64,000 nt of DNA, from NCBI GenBank assembly GCA_963942565.1, contig OZ012685.1, positions 1,787,595 to 1,851,594 on the forward strand, written 5' to 3'. A program made the translations under genes and the position numbers. This document shows positions 13,001 through 25,404 of the stretch, in pieces. Numbering within the stretch: the first letter of the stretch is position 1; each line of letters begins with the position of its first letter. The notes below the pieces were generated by a model, which worked only from the letters and a program-made list of their open reading frames with translations, had not been told where the DNA came from and did not search any database. Source of the stretch: Maea johnstoni (lineage: Eukaryota; Annelida; Polychaeta; Spionida; Magelonidae).

Positions 13001-16000
13001 CCACTCAGCTACCAGGGCAGGCCCTCTCTGCACCTGTATTGTGGCTACAGTAGCAGAGATGAGTGACACTACCCTAGACCACTCAGCTACCAGGGCAGGC
13101 CCTCTCTGCACCTGTATTGTGGCTACAGTAGCAGAGATGAGTGACACTACCCTAGACCACTCAGCTACCAGGGCAGGCCCTCTCTGCACCTGTATTGTGG
13201 CTACAGTAGCAGAGATGAGTGACACTACCCTAGACCACTCAGCTACCAGGGCATGCCCTCTCCGTACCTGTATTGTGGCTACAGTAGCAGAGATGAGTGA
13301 CACTACCCTAGACCACTCAGCTACCAGGGCAGGCCCTCTCTGCACCTGTATTGTGGCTACAGTAGCAGAGATGAGTGACACTACCCTAGACCACTCAGCT
13401 ACCAGGGCAGGCCCTCTCTGCACCTGTATTGTGGCTACAGTAGCAGAGATGAGTGACACTACCCTAGACCACTCAGCTACCAGGGCAGGCCCTCTCTGCA
13501 CCTGTATTGTGGCTACAGTAGCAGAGATGAGTGACACTACCCTAGACCACTCAGCTACCAGGGCAGGCCCTCTCCGTACCTGTATTGTGGCTACAGTAGC
13601 AGAGATGAGTGACACTACCCTAGACCACTCAGCTACCAGGGCAGGCCCTCTCCGTACCTGTATTGTGGCTACAGTGGCAGAGATGAGTGACACTACCCTA
13701 GACCACTCAGCTACCAGGGCAGGCCCTCTCTGCACCTGTATTGTGGCTACAGTAGCAGAGATGAGTGACACTACCCTAGAGCACTCAGCTACCAGGGCAG
13801 GCCCTCTCTGCACCTGTATTGTGGCTACAGTAGCAGAGATGAGTGACACTACCCTAGACCACTCAGCTACCAGGGCAGGCCCTCTCCGTACCTGTATTGT
13901 GGCTACAGTAGCAGAGATGAGTGACACTACCCTAGACCACTCAGCTACCAGGGCAGGCCCTCTCTGCACCTGTATTGTGGCTACAGTAGCAGAGATGAGT
14001 GACACTACCCTAGACCACTCAGCTACCAGGGGAGGCCCTCTCTGCACCTGTATTGTGGCTACAGTAGCAGAGATGAGTGACACTACCCTAGAGCACTCAG
14101 CTACCAGGGCAGGCCCTCTCTGCACCTGTATTGTGGCTACAGTAGCAGAGATGAGTGACACTACCCTAGACCACTCAGCTACCAGGGCAGGCCCTCTCCG
14201 TACCTGTATTGTGGCTACAGTAGCAGAGATGAGTGACACTACCCTAGACCACTCAGCTACCAGGGCAGGCCCTCTCTGCACCTGTATTGTGGCTACAGTA
14301 GCAGAGATGAGTGACACTACCCTAGACCACTCAGCTACCAGGGCAGGCCCTCTCCGTACCTGTATTGTGGCTACAGTAGCAGAGATGAGTGACACTACCC
14401 TAGAGCACTCAGCTACCAGGGGAGGCCCTCTCTGCACCTGTATTGTGGCTACAGTAGCAGAGATGAGTGACACTACCCTAGACCACTCAGCTACCAGGGC
14501 AGGCCCTCTCTGCACCTGTATTGTGGCTACAGTAGCAGAGATGAGTGACACTACCCTAGACCACTCAGCTACCAGGGCAGGCCCTCTCTGCACCTGTATT
14601 GTGGCTACAGTAGCAGAGATGAGTGACACTACCCTAGACCACTCAGCTACCAGGGCAGGCCCTCTCTGCACCTGTATTGTGGCTACAGTAGCAGAGATGA
14701 GTGACACTACCCTAGACCACTCAGCTACCAGGGCATGCCCTCTCTGCACCTGTATTGTGGCTACAGTAGCAGAGATGAGTGACACTACCCTAGACCACTC
14801 AGCTACCAGGGCAGGCCCTCTCTGCACCTGTATTGTGGCTACAGTAGCAGAGATGAGTGACACTACCCTAGAGCACTCAGCTACCAGGGCATGCCCTCTC
14901 TGCACCTGTATTGTGGCTACAGTAGCAGAGATGAGTGACACTACCCTAGACCACTCAGCTACCAGGGCAGGCCCTCTCTGCACCTGTATTGTGGCTACAG
15001 TAGCAGAGGTGAGTGACACTACCCTAGAGCACTCAGCTACCAGGGCAGGCCCTCTCTGCACCTGTATTGTGGCTACAGTAGCAGAGATGAGTGACACTAC
15101 CCTAGACCACTCAGCTACCAGGGCATGCCCTCTCCGTACCTGTATTGTGGCTACAGTAGCAGAGATGAGTGACACTACCCTAGACCACTCAGCTACCAGG
15201 GCAGGCCCTCTCTGTACCTGTATTGTGGCTACAGTAGCAGGGATGAGTGACACTACCCTAGAGCACTCAGCTACCAGGGCAGGCCCTCTCTGCACCTGTA
15301 TTGTGGCTACAGTAGCAGAGATGAGTGACACTACCCTAGAGCACTCAGCTACCAGGGCATGCCCTCTCTGCACCTGTATTGTGGCTACAGTAGCAGAGAT
15401 GAGTGACACTACCCTAGACCACTCAGCTACCAGGGCAGGCCCTCTCTGCACCTGTATTGTGGCTACAGTAGCAGAGATGAGTGACACTACCCTAGACCAC
15501 TCAGCTACCAGGGCAGGCCCTCTCTGCACCTGTATTGTGGCTACAGTAGCAGAGATGAGTGACACTACCCTAGACCACTCAGCTACCAGGGCAGGCCCTC
15601 TCTGCACCTGTATTGTGGCTACAGTAGCAGAGATGAGTGACACTACCCTAGACCACTCAGCTACCAGGGCATGCCCTCTCTGCACCTGTATTGTGGCTAC
15701 AGTAGCAGAGATGAGTGACACTACCCTAGACCACTCAGCTACCAGGGCAGGCCCTCTCTGCACCTGTATTGTGGCTACAGTAGCAGAGATGAGTGACACT
15801 ACCCTAGACCACTCAGCTACCAGGGCATGCCCTCTCTGCACCTGTATTGTGGCTACAGTAGCAGAGATGAGTGACACTACCCTAGAGCACTCAGCTACCA
15901 GGGCATGCCCTCTCTGCACCTGTATTGTGGCTACAGTAGCAGAGATGAGTGACACTACCCTAGAGCACTCAGCTACCAGGGCAGGCCCTCTCTGCACCTG

Positions 16001-19000
16001 TATTGTGGCTACAGTAGCAGAGATGAGTGACACTACCCTAGAGCACTCAGCTACCAGGGCATGCCCTCTCTGCACCTGTATTGTGGCTACAGTAGCAGAG
16101 ATGAGTGACACTACCCTAGAGCACTCAGCTACCAGGGCAGGCCCTCTCTGCACCTGTATTGTGGCTACAGTAGCAGAGATGAGTGACACTACCCTAGACC
16201 AGTCAGCTACCAGGGCAGGCCCTCTCTGCACCTGTATTGTGGCTACAGTAGCAGAGATGAGTGACACTACCCTAGACCAGTCAGCTACCAGGGCAGGCCC
16301 TCTCTGCACCTGTATTGTGGCTACAGTAGCAGAGATGAGTGACACTACCCTAGACCACTCAGCTACCAGGGCAGGCCCTCTCCGCACCTGTATTGTGGCT
16401 ACAGTAGCAGAGATGAGTGACACTACCCTAGACCACTCAGCTACCAGGGCAGGCCCTCTCTGCACCTGTATTGTGGCTACAGTAGCAGAGATGAGTGACA
16501 CTACCCTAGACCACTCAGCTACCAGGGCATGCCCTCTCCGTACCTGTATTGTGGCTACAGTAGCAGAGATGAGTGACACTACCCTAGAGCACTCAGCTAC
16601 CAGGGCATGCCCTCTCTGCACCTGTATTGTGGCTACAGTAGCAGAGATGAGTGACACTACCCTAGAGCACTCAGCTACCAGGGCATGCCCTCTCTGCACC
16701 TGTATTGTGGCTACAGTAGCAGAGATGAGTGACACTACCCTAGACCACTCAGCTACCAGGGCAGGCCCTCTCTGCACCTGTATTGTGGCTACAGTAGCAG
16801 AGATGAGTGACACTACCCTAGACCAGTCAGCTACCAGGGCAGGCCCTCTCTGCACCTGTATTGTGGCTACAGTAGCAGAGATGAGTGACACTACCCTAGA
16901 CCACTCAGCTACCAGGGGAGGCCCTCTCTGCACCTGTATTGTGGCTACAGTGGCAGAGATGAGTGACACTACCCTAGAGCACTCAGCTACCAGGGCAGGC
17001 CCTCTCTGCACCTGTATTGTGGCTACAGTAGCAGAGGTGAGTGACACTACCCTAGAGCACTCAGCTACCAGGGCAGGCCCTCTCTGCACCTGTATTGTGG
17101 CTACAGTAGCAGAGGTGAGTGACACTACCCTAGAGCACTCAGCTACCAGGGCAGGCCCTCTCTGCACCTGTATTGTGGCTACAGTAGCAGAGGTGAGTGA
17201 CACTACCCTAGACCACTCAGCTACCAGGGCATGCCCTCTCCGTACCTGTATTGTGGCTACAGTAGCAGAGATGAGTGACACTACCCTAGACCACTCAGCT
17301 ACCAGGGCAGGCCCTCTCCGTACCTGTATTGTGGCTACAGTAGCAGAGATGAGTGACACTACCCTAGACCACTCAGCTACCAGGGCAGGCCCTCTCTGCA
17401 CCTGTATTGTGGCTACAGTAGCAGAGATGAGTGACACTACCCTAGACCACTCAGCTACCAGGGCATGCCCTCTCTGCACCTGTATTGTGGCTACAGTGGC
17501 AGAGATGAGTGACACTACCCTAGAGCACTCAGCTACCAGGGCAGGCCCTCTCTGCACCTGTATTGTGGCTACAGTAGCAGAGATGAGTGACACTACCCTA
17601 GACCACTCAGCTACCAGGGCATGCCCTCTCCGTACCTGTATTGTGGCTACAGTGGCAGAGATGAGTGACACTACCCTAGACCACTCAGCTACCAGGGCAG
17701 GCCCTCTCTGTACCTGTATTGTGGCTACAGTAGCAGAGATGAGTGACACTACCCTAGAGCACTCAGCTACCAGGGCAGGCCCTCTCTGTACCTGTAGTGT
17801 GGCTACAGTGGCAGAGATGAGTGACACTACCCTAGAGCACTCAGCTACCAGGGCAGGCCCTCTCCGCACCTGTATTGTGGCTACAGTAGCAGAGATGAGT
17901 GACACTACCCTAGACCACTCAGCTACCAGGGCAGGCCCTCTCCGTACCTGTATTGTGGCTACAGTAGCAGAGATGAGTGACACTACCCTAGACCACTCAG
18001 CTACCAGGGCAGGCCCTCTCCGCACCTGTATTGTGGCTACAGTAGCAGAGATGAGTGACACTACCCTAGAGCACTCAGCTACCAGGGCAGGCCCTCTCTG
18101 CACCTGTATTGTGGCTACAGTAGCAGAGATGAGTGACACTACCCTAGAGCACTCAGCTACCAGGGCAGGCCCTCTCTGCACCTGTATTGTGGCTACAGTA
18201 GCAGAGATGAGTGACACTACCCTAGAGCACTCAGCTACCAGGGCAGGCCCTCTCTGCACCTGTATTGTGGCTACAGTAGCAGAGATGAGTGACACTACCC
18301 TAGAGCACTCAGCTACCAGGGCAGGCCCTCTCTGCACCTGTATTGTGGCTACAGTAGCAGAGATGAGTGACACTACCCTAGACCACTCAGCTACCAGGGC
18401 AGGCCCTCTCTGCACCTGTATTGTGGCTACAGTAGCAGAGATGAGTGACACTACCCTAGACCACTCAGCTACCAGGGCATGCCCTCTCCGTACCTGTATT
18501 GTGGCTACAGTGGCAGAGATGAGTGACACTACCCTAGACCACTCAGCTACCAGGGCAGGCCCTCTCCGTACCTGTATTGTGGCTACAGTAGCAGAGATGA
18601 GTGACACTACCCTAGACCACTCAGCTACCAGGGCAGGCCCTCTCTGCACCTGTATTGTGGCTACAGTAGCAGAGATGAGTGACACTACCCTAGACCACTC
18701 AGCTACCAGGGCAGGCCCTCTCTGCACCTGTATTGTGGCTACAGTAGCAGAGATGAGTGACACTACCCTAGACCACTCAGCTACCAGGGGAGGCCCTCTC
18801 TGCACCTGTATTGTGGCTACAGTAGCAGAGATGATTGACACTACCCTAGACCACTCAGCTACCAGGGCAGGCCCTCTCCGTACCTGTATTGTGGCTACAG
18901 TAGCAGAGATGAGTGACACTACCCTAGACCACTCAGCTACCAGGGCAGGCCCTCTCTGCACCTGTATTGTGGCTACAGTAGCAGAGATGAGTGACACTAC

Positions 19001-21326
19001 CCTAGAGCACTCAGCTACCAGGGCAGGCCCTCTCTGCACCTGTATTGTGGCTACAGTAGCAGAGATGAGTGACACTACCCTAGACCACTCAGCTACCAGG
19101 GCAGGCCCTCTCCGTACCTGTATTGTGGCTACAGTAGCAGAGATGAGTGACACTACCCTAGACCACTCAGCTACCAGGGCAGGCCCTCTCTGCACCTGTA
19201 TTGTGGCTACAGTAGCAGAGATGAGTGACACTACCCTAGAGCACTCAGCTACCAGGGCAGGCCCTCTCCGTACCTGTATTGTGGCTACAGTAGCAGAGAT
19301 GAGTGACACTACCCTAGACCACTCAGCTACCAGGGCATGCCCTCTCCGTACCTGTATTGTGGCTACAGTAGCAGAGATGAGTGACACTACCCTAGACCAC
19401 TCAGCTACCAGGGCAGGCCCTCTCTGTACCTGTATTGTGGCTACAGTAGCAGAGATGAGTGACACTACCCTAGACCACTCAGCTACCAGGGCAGGCCCTC
19501 TCTGCACCTGTATTGTGGCTACAGTAGCAGAGATGAGTGACACTACCCTAGACCACTCAGCTACCAGGGCATGCCCTCTCTGTACCTGTATTGTGGCTAC
19601 AGTAGCAGAGATGAGTGACACTACCCTAGACCACTCAGCTACCAGGGCAGGCCCTCTCTGTACCTGTATTGTGGCTACAGTAGCAGAGATGAGTGACACT
19701 ACCCTAGACCACTCAGCTACCAGGGCATGCCCTCTCTGTACCTGTATTGTGGCTACAGTAGCAGAGGTGAGTGACACTACCCTAGACCACTCAGCTACCA
19801 GGGCAGGCCCTCTCTGTACCTGTATTGTGGCTACAGTAGCAGAGATGAGTGACACTACCCTAGACCACTCAGCTACCAGGGCATGCCCTCTCCGTACCTG
19901 TATTGTGGCTACAGTGGCAGAGATGAGTGACACTACCCTAGACCACTCAGCTACCAGGGCATGCCCTCTCTGCACCTGTATTGTGGCTACAGTAGCAGAG
20001 ATGAGTGACACTACCCTAGAGCACTCAGCTACCAGGGCAGGCCCTCTCCGTACCTGTATTGTGGCTACAGTAGCAGAGATGAGTGACACTACCCTAGACC
20101 ACTCAGCTACCAGGGCAGGCCCTCTCTGTACCTGTATTGTGGCTACAGTAGCAGAGATGAGTGACACTACCCTAGACCACTCAGCTACCAGGGCAGGCCC
20201 TCTCTGCACCTGTATTGTGGCTACAGTAGCAGAGATGAGTGACACTACCCTAGACCACTCAGCTACCAGGGCAGGCCCTCTCTGCACCTGTATTGTGGCT
20301 ACAGTAGCAGAGATGAGTGACACTACCCTAGACCACTCAGCTACCAGGGCATGCCCTCTCTGCACCTGTATTGTGGCTACAGTAGCAGAGATGAGTGACA
20401 CTACCCTAGAGCACTCAGCTACCAGGGCAGGCCCTCTCTGTACCTGTATTGTGGCTACAGTAGCAGAGATGAGTGACACTACCCTAGACCACTCAGCTAC
20501 CAGGGCAGGCCCTCTCCGTACCTGTATTGTGGCTACAGTAGCAGAGATGAGTGACACTACCCTAGACCACTCAGCTACCAGGGCAGGCCCTCTCTGCACC
20601 TGTATTGTGGCTACAGTAGCAGAGATGAGTGACACTACCCTAGACCACTCAGCTACCAGGGCAGGCCCTCTCTGCACCTGTATTGTGGCTACAGTAGCAG
20701 AGATGAGTGACACTACCCTAGACCACTCAGCTACCAGGGCAGGCCCTCTCCGTACCTGTATTGTGGCTACAGTAGCAGAGATGAGTGACACTACCCTAGA
20801 CCACTCAGCTACCAGGGCAGGCCCTCTCCGTACCTGTATTGTGGCTACAGTAGCAGAGATGAGTGACACTACCCTAGACCACTCAGCTACCAGGGCAGGC
20901 CCTCTCCGTACCTGTATTGTGGCTACAGTAGCAGAGATGAGTGACACTACCCTAGACCACTCAGCTACCAGGGCAGGCCCTCTCCGTACCTGTATTGTGG
21001 CTACAGTAGCAGAGATGAGTGACACTACCCTAGACCACTCAGCTACCAGGGCAGGCCCTCTCTGCACCTGTATTGTGGCTACAGTAGCAGAGATGAGTGA
21101 CACTACCCTAGAGCACTCAGCTACCAGGGCATGCCCTCTCCGTACCTGTATTGTGGCTACAGTAGCAGAGATGAGTGACACTACCCTAGACCACTCAGCT
21201 ACCAGGGCAGGCCCTCTCTGTACCTGTACTGTGGCTACAGTAGCAGAGATGAGTGACAGTACCCTAGAGCACTCAGCTACCAGGGCAGGCCCTCTCTGCA
21301 CCTGTATTGTGGCTACAGTAGCAGAA
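4089..21326. repeat. 78-bp satellite array, 221 monomers, derived from a SINE head
   Basis: The anchor (A/G)TGAGTGACACTACCCT occurs at 4089 and last at 21249, exactly 220 periods of 78 bp, so there is no net indel that is not a whole unit. Monomers differ at only a handful of recurrent sites: ATG/GTG at position 1, GAC/GAG, GCAGG/GCATG/GGAGG, CTCTGC/CTCCGT and AGCA/GGCA. The minus strand of each unit contains TAGCTGAGTGGTCTAGGG, a tRNA A-box-like motif shared with the SINEs. One frame on each strand lacks stops (26-residue repeats, about 5,760-5,780 codons). Because 78 is divisible by three, a stop-free monomer gives this automatically. No splice sites, Kozak context or known domain support a protein. 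I annotate satellite DNA, not CDS. Confidence 0.97.
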
Positions 21327-22763
21327 ACAATGACAGCATCATTTGTTTGCCACATCCACTTCTCAGCTCTGACAATACTATAGATATATATGGTATATAT
21401 ATATCATCAGGTGCTGTGCAAACTCACAGCATGTTGAAGTTATGGTCCCTCCTCCTCCCACGGCAGCAGCAGCAGCAGCAGCAGCACATCGTAAACAGCA
21501 CATAGCACCTGCTGTTGCCAGCCATACACACTCAGCCAGCATCAGTCAGGCCCAGGTGGGCAGCATCGAATTCAACGTTATAATATTCTTTAAATCATTC
21601 AACTCTAAAACATGGTCGTCTTTAAATATTATTACACTTTTTCAAGACACACATAATTCCACATACATGTATATACACTGATAATGTACGTAACTATGTA
21701 TATACAAAAGATCAAAAATTAATCGTCCAAAAAATTATTTGATAAATTCTTGAATCTACCACTGTATCCTCAGTCTTGATTATGTAATGTGAAATATCTT
21801 TCATTTTCTCAGATCCTGCCTGATGCATTGGATTTTTGTTTTGCTAAGTAATGACCTACACACAGGGCTAAATACAGGAAGGCAAGGGAGGGGTTTGATT
21901 TAGCCAAACAAATAGTTAAAGTATCATTTGTCCCATGACACATATTCTTTTTTTTTCTTCCACTAATTCCAAGAATGCTTAACAATGGAGATTTAACTTG
22001 TGTTGAAATTATTTCCAGGATTGGTTCCAGGCACTGAAAATACACTCAGTACCTCAAGCAGATTTTTCTCTCACTCACTGGTTAACCCACAACTGGATCC
22101 CCAAATTACTGGGCTAGACTGGACCCTGTTTAAATGTGCAGCATTGTGAAGGGCTGTCTCAAGGAGCTGCAACTGAAAAGACACTTTAAGAAAAGGGAAT
22201 ATCTTCCTGGTTCTTGGTTATTGTCTCATCACAATATGACTTAACTGTATAAAATGGTGTAAAAAGCTTATTTCTCCTTAATTTACCTGTATGCTGCACC
22301 CTTATTATCATATTCATTTCAGAAAATGATTTGATTGTCTTGCACTCATTTGCAACTTGTTATGGTACGTCTTTATTACTTAGCATAGATAACATTTGAG
22401 GGGTAAGGACACCACCAGTCTGCCAATACCACCTCCCCAAATGCTTTGTGAGAGGATTCTTACTCAGGTGAGTGTTCACACGTGAGCAAGCGCAAGATCT
22501 CTCAGTAAAATGTCACTGATTGCAGCTCGTGATCACTTCAACAAGCCATGACAGCCATTCCCCATTTCATACTCCTGGCCACTTGAGTCGCTCGTTCATG
22601 CATTAATTATAACAGCTCTACATGACCAGACAGCGGCGGACCCACGCACTGCTCCTCATGCCCGGACCAAGACAAACACAAACAACACTGCATTATAGGA
22701 CTGAAAATGAACACAAAAAACATGAAATACAAACTAAGAAATTAATAATGATGATGATGATAC
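21327..22763. other. Unique flank right of the satellite; no gene seen
   Basis: The array stops abruptly after GTAGCAGAAA at about 21326. The flank holds a short (TA)n at 21385-21405 and a (CAG)8 run at 21463-21486. The rest is AT-rich unique sequence. I searched it by eye for further exons of the receptor, since exon B needs a downstream partner, and found none. The open frames over the CAG run are low-complexity only. Confidence 0.5.
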
Positions 22764-22831
<68 letters not shown>

Positions 22832-22865
22832 CTACTACTACTACTAGTCTACTACTACTACTAAG

Positions 22866-22930
<65 letters not shown>
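22764..22930. repeat. Inverted trinucleotide repeat (AGT)n-(ACT)n
   Basis: About 22 AGT units (22764-22830) are followed at once by ACT units to 22930, with two short interruptions near 22847 and 22863. AGT and ACT are reverse complements, so the tract is a long near-perfect palindrome that can fold into a hairpin. Confidence 0.92.
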
Positions 22931-22939
22931 ATGATAATG

Positions 22940-23111
22940 ATGATGATTATAATATATATAAAAACAATAATAACAAGAACAATGGTAATAATTATAATAA
23001 AAATAATAATAATAATAATAATAATAAGTGATAATGATAGTAATGATAAAAACTAATTATAATAATAATTATAGTAATAATGATAATAATAATGATAATA
23101 ATAATGATAAT

Positions 23112-23194
<83 letters not shown>

Positions 23195-23213
23195 TGATAA
23201 TAATAATAATAAT
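22940..23213. repeat. (AAT)n-rich microsatellite
   Basis: Degenerate AAT/GAT repeats begin near 22930. They become a nearly pure (AAT)n run from about 23105 to 23191, then degenerate AAT again up to the MITE at 23215. Open frames of poly-Asn or poly-Ile are shadows of the repeat. Confidence 0.92.
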
Positions 23214-23214
23214 A

Positions 23215-23391
23215 CAGGTGAAATTGGATATGACGGACTCAATGGGACCCGGAAAATTGGTCCGTCATATGCAAAATCCGTCGTATATACATATGACAAA
23301 TACTTGATATGCATCGGACTGGGACCAAGCATATCGTCCGTCATATGCAAAAATCCATCATACAGTGGTCCGTCATATCCAAGTTCACCTG
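23215..23391. mobile_element. Tc1/mariner-type MITE inserted in (AAT)n
   Basis: The 177-bp element starts with CAGGTGAAATTGGATATGAC. Its end is the inverted match of CAGGTGAACTTGGATATGAC, giving inverted repeats of about 24 bp with one mismatch. TA flanks both ends (23213-23214 and 23392-23393), the target duplication typical of Tc1/mariner. The inside holds repeated GTCCGTCATATGC motifs. There is no coding capacity. Confidence 0.75.
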
Positions 23392-23393
23392 TA

Positions 23394-24231
23394 ATAGTAA
23401 TAAAAAATAAATGCCACCTTTCTCAGACTTCTGCCGAAAATAACCCCCATCTTTGAAACAAACTAAAAGAATCTACCACACAGGGTAGAATCATGAATCA
23501 CAGAAATAACATGACTTCACCTAATGATGAGCTGGAGACAGCATCTATCATAATATTGTACTAGCTGCACTACCCCCACATTTTCCATTCTCTCTGTATT
23601 ATTCTATCATTTATCTATGAGGACTGCGCTCTAATGGGCCGTGTTTTCTCACTCTCCGTCACCAGCCCAAAATGATGGCGAGCCAGAAATAATAGATCAT
23701 TATGAGGGTAACACGTTCAGCCCTACAGCGCTACAAAAGGCGCTACTATTGTGATCGTATCTTCCTCTCAAATCATTACTCCACTCGTAAGATATGGCCA
23801 AAGTCTTGTTTAACAAATATTTCCTCCAGTTCCAAATTATTTCTAAGAACACCAATTGGAAAGTACCAGATTGATCAGTTATTTAATCCCACCCCCCTCT
23901 TAATATCCGGGCAAATTTTAAAATTCTATGGTGAAAAATTCACTTTCATGCTATGTCAATAGAAAAAGCATCTGAAGCCTTTGCAATTGTCATAAAAATT
24001 AATGGACCTAAAAAATTACTTGCCCTAAATATCAGGTTCATGCTTAATATATACTACCTGTTAAAATGAAATAAAACAAAAAACAAGCACTCTTTTAACA
24101 TTGAAATTCATATAGCAAAAGCCTTTTATCCATTCCAGGCTCATCTCAAATGGTGAGAAGTTGTTCAGTCTTGACCTAACAGAATGATAGAATAGATAAT
24201 TTTGTATAGCAGAAACATATATATATATATA
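23394..24231. other. No gene seen
   Basis: AT-rich unique sequence with short open frames only. It ends in a short (TA)n at 24218-24231, the left flank of the hAT-like element. Confidence 0.4.
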
Positions 24232-24756
<525 letters not shown>

Positions 24757-24810
24757 TATACCATGCTAATTTTGTGCATTAACGCGGTAAATTATACACA
24801 CATATATATG

Positions 24811-24926
<116 letters not shown>

Positions 24927-24948
24927 TAAAGAGCACACTATTTCCTAC

Positions 24949-25404
24949 CTCTGTGTGTCGTGCCTGTCCCACATCCCAGGTGATGAGAGGTAATCCTAGA
25001 TAGTGAGTAAGCTTGTTGATGTACTCCACCGAGGCCAGCTTGTTTTCATGGTAATTAGGATTTGTCAAGTACATCACTGCCACCAAATTCCTAGACGTCA
25101 ATTTGCATACCTCCTCAAGGATAAGGTCTGGACTATAGGTATTCTTAAATTTTGGTATTGCTCTCAAGTTGTAGTGCTCCGATAAGGCCAATTCATAATC
25201 TCTGTTGTAACTGTTGACTGTTTTTGATAAAGCGATATTCCATTCTCTCTTTAGGAATTTATGTCCCGGTAAAAGCACTAGGATTGAAGCGGTTTGTTTT
25301 TCTATATATTCATCGTCATCGTCGAAGTCCGAACTGACCGGTTCTATATGGGTTAAACCCCAAATAGTACAGATAAGTAGAAGAACACAATGAAACCGTG
25401 GCAT
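24949..25404 (-). CDS. First coding exon B, NMDA-type (GluN2-like) glutamate receptor paralogue
   Basis: The exon encodes 152 residues from ATG at 25404, the first Met after an in-frame TAA. Residues 1-24 form a clear signal peptide (CVLLLICTIWG core), followed by an acidic DFDDDDEY stretch. From about residue 39 the sequence aligns without gaps to exon A over 113 residues, roughly 44% identical by eye. Shared parts are ILPxH, the EEVC cysteine segment, YLTNPxY and YLGLPLITW. It is the beginning of an ionotropic glutamate receptor amino-terminal domain, closest to NMDA receptor 2 subunits. The exon ends at donor GAG|GTAGGA, phase 0, at the same alignment column as exon A. No following exon is seen before exon A, 22 kb away, although the gap outside the satellite is short. 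It is therefore either an alternative first exon, a separate gene with distant exons, or an orphaned duplicate. The reading frame is intact. Confidence 0.75.

Noticed and set aside
4013-21383. Giant open frames of about 5,760-5,780 codons on both strands across the satellite
   Set aside because: A 78-bp monomer without stops in one frame per strand gives these automatically. No start context, splice signal, signal peptide or known repeat domain supports a protein, so no CDS was annotated.
21442-21681. Frame with a poly-Ala run over (CAG)8
   Set aside because: There is no further coding signal; the run is a short microsatellite.
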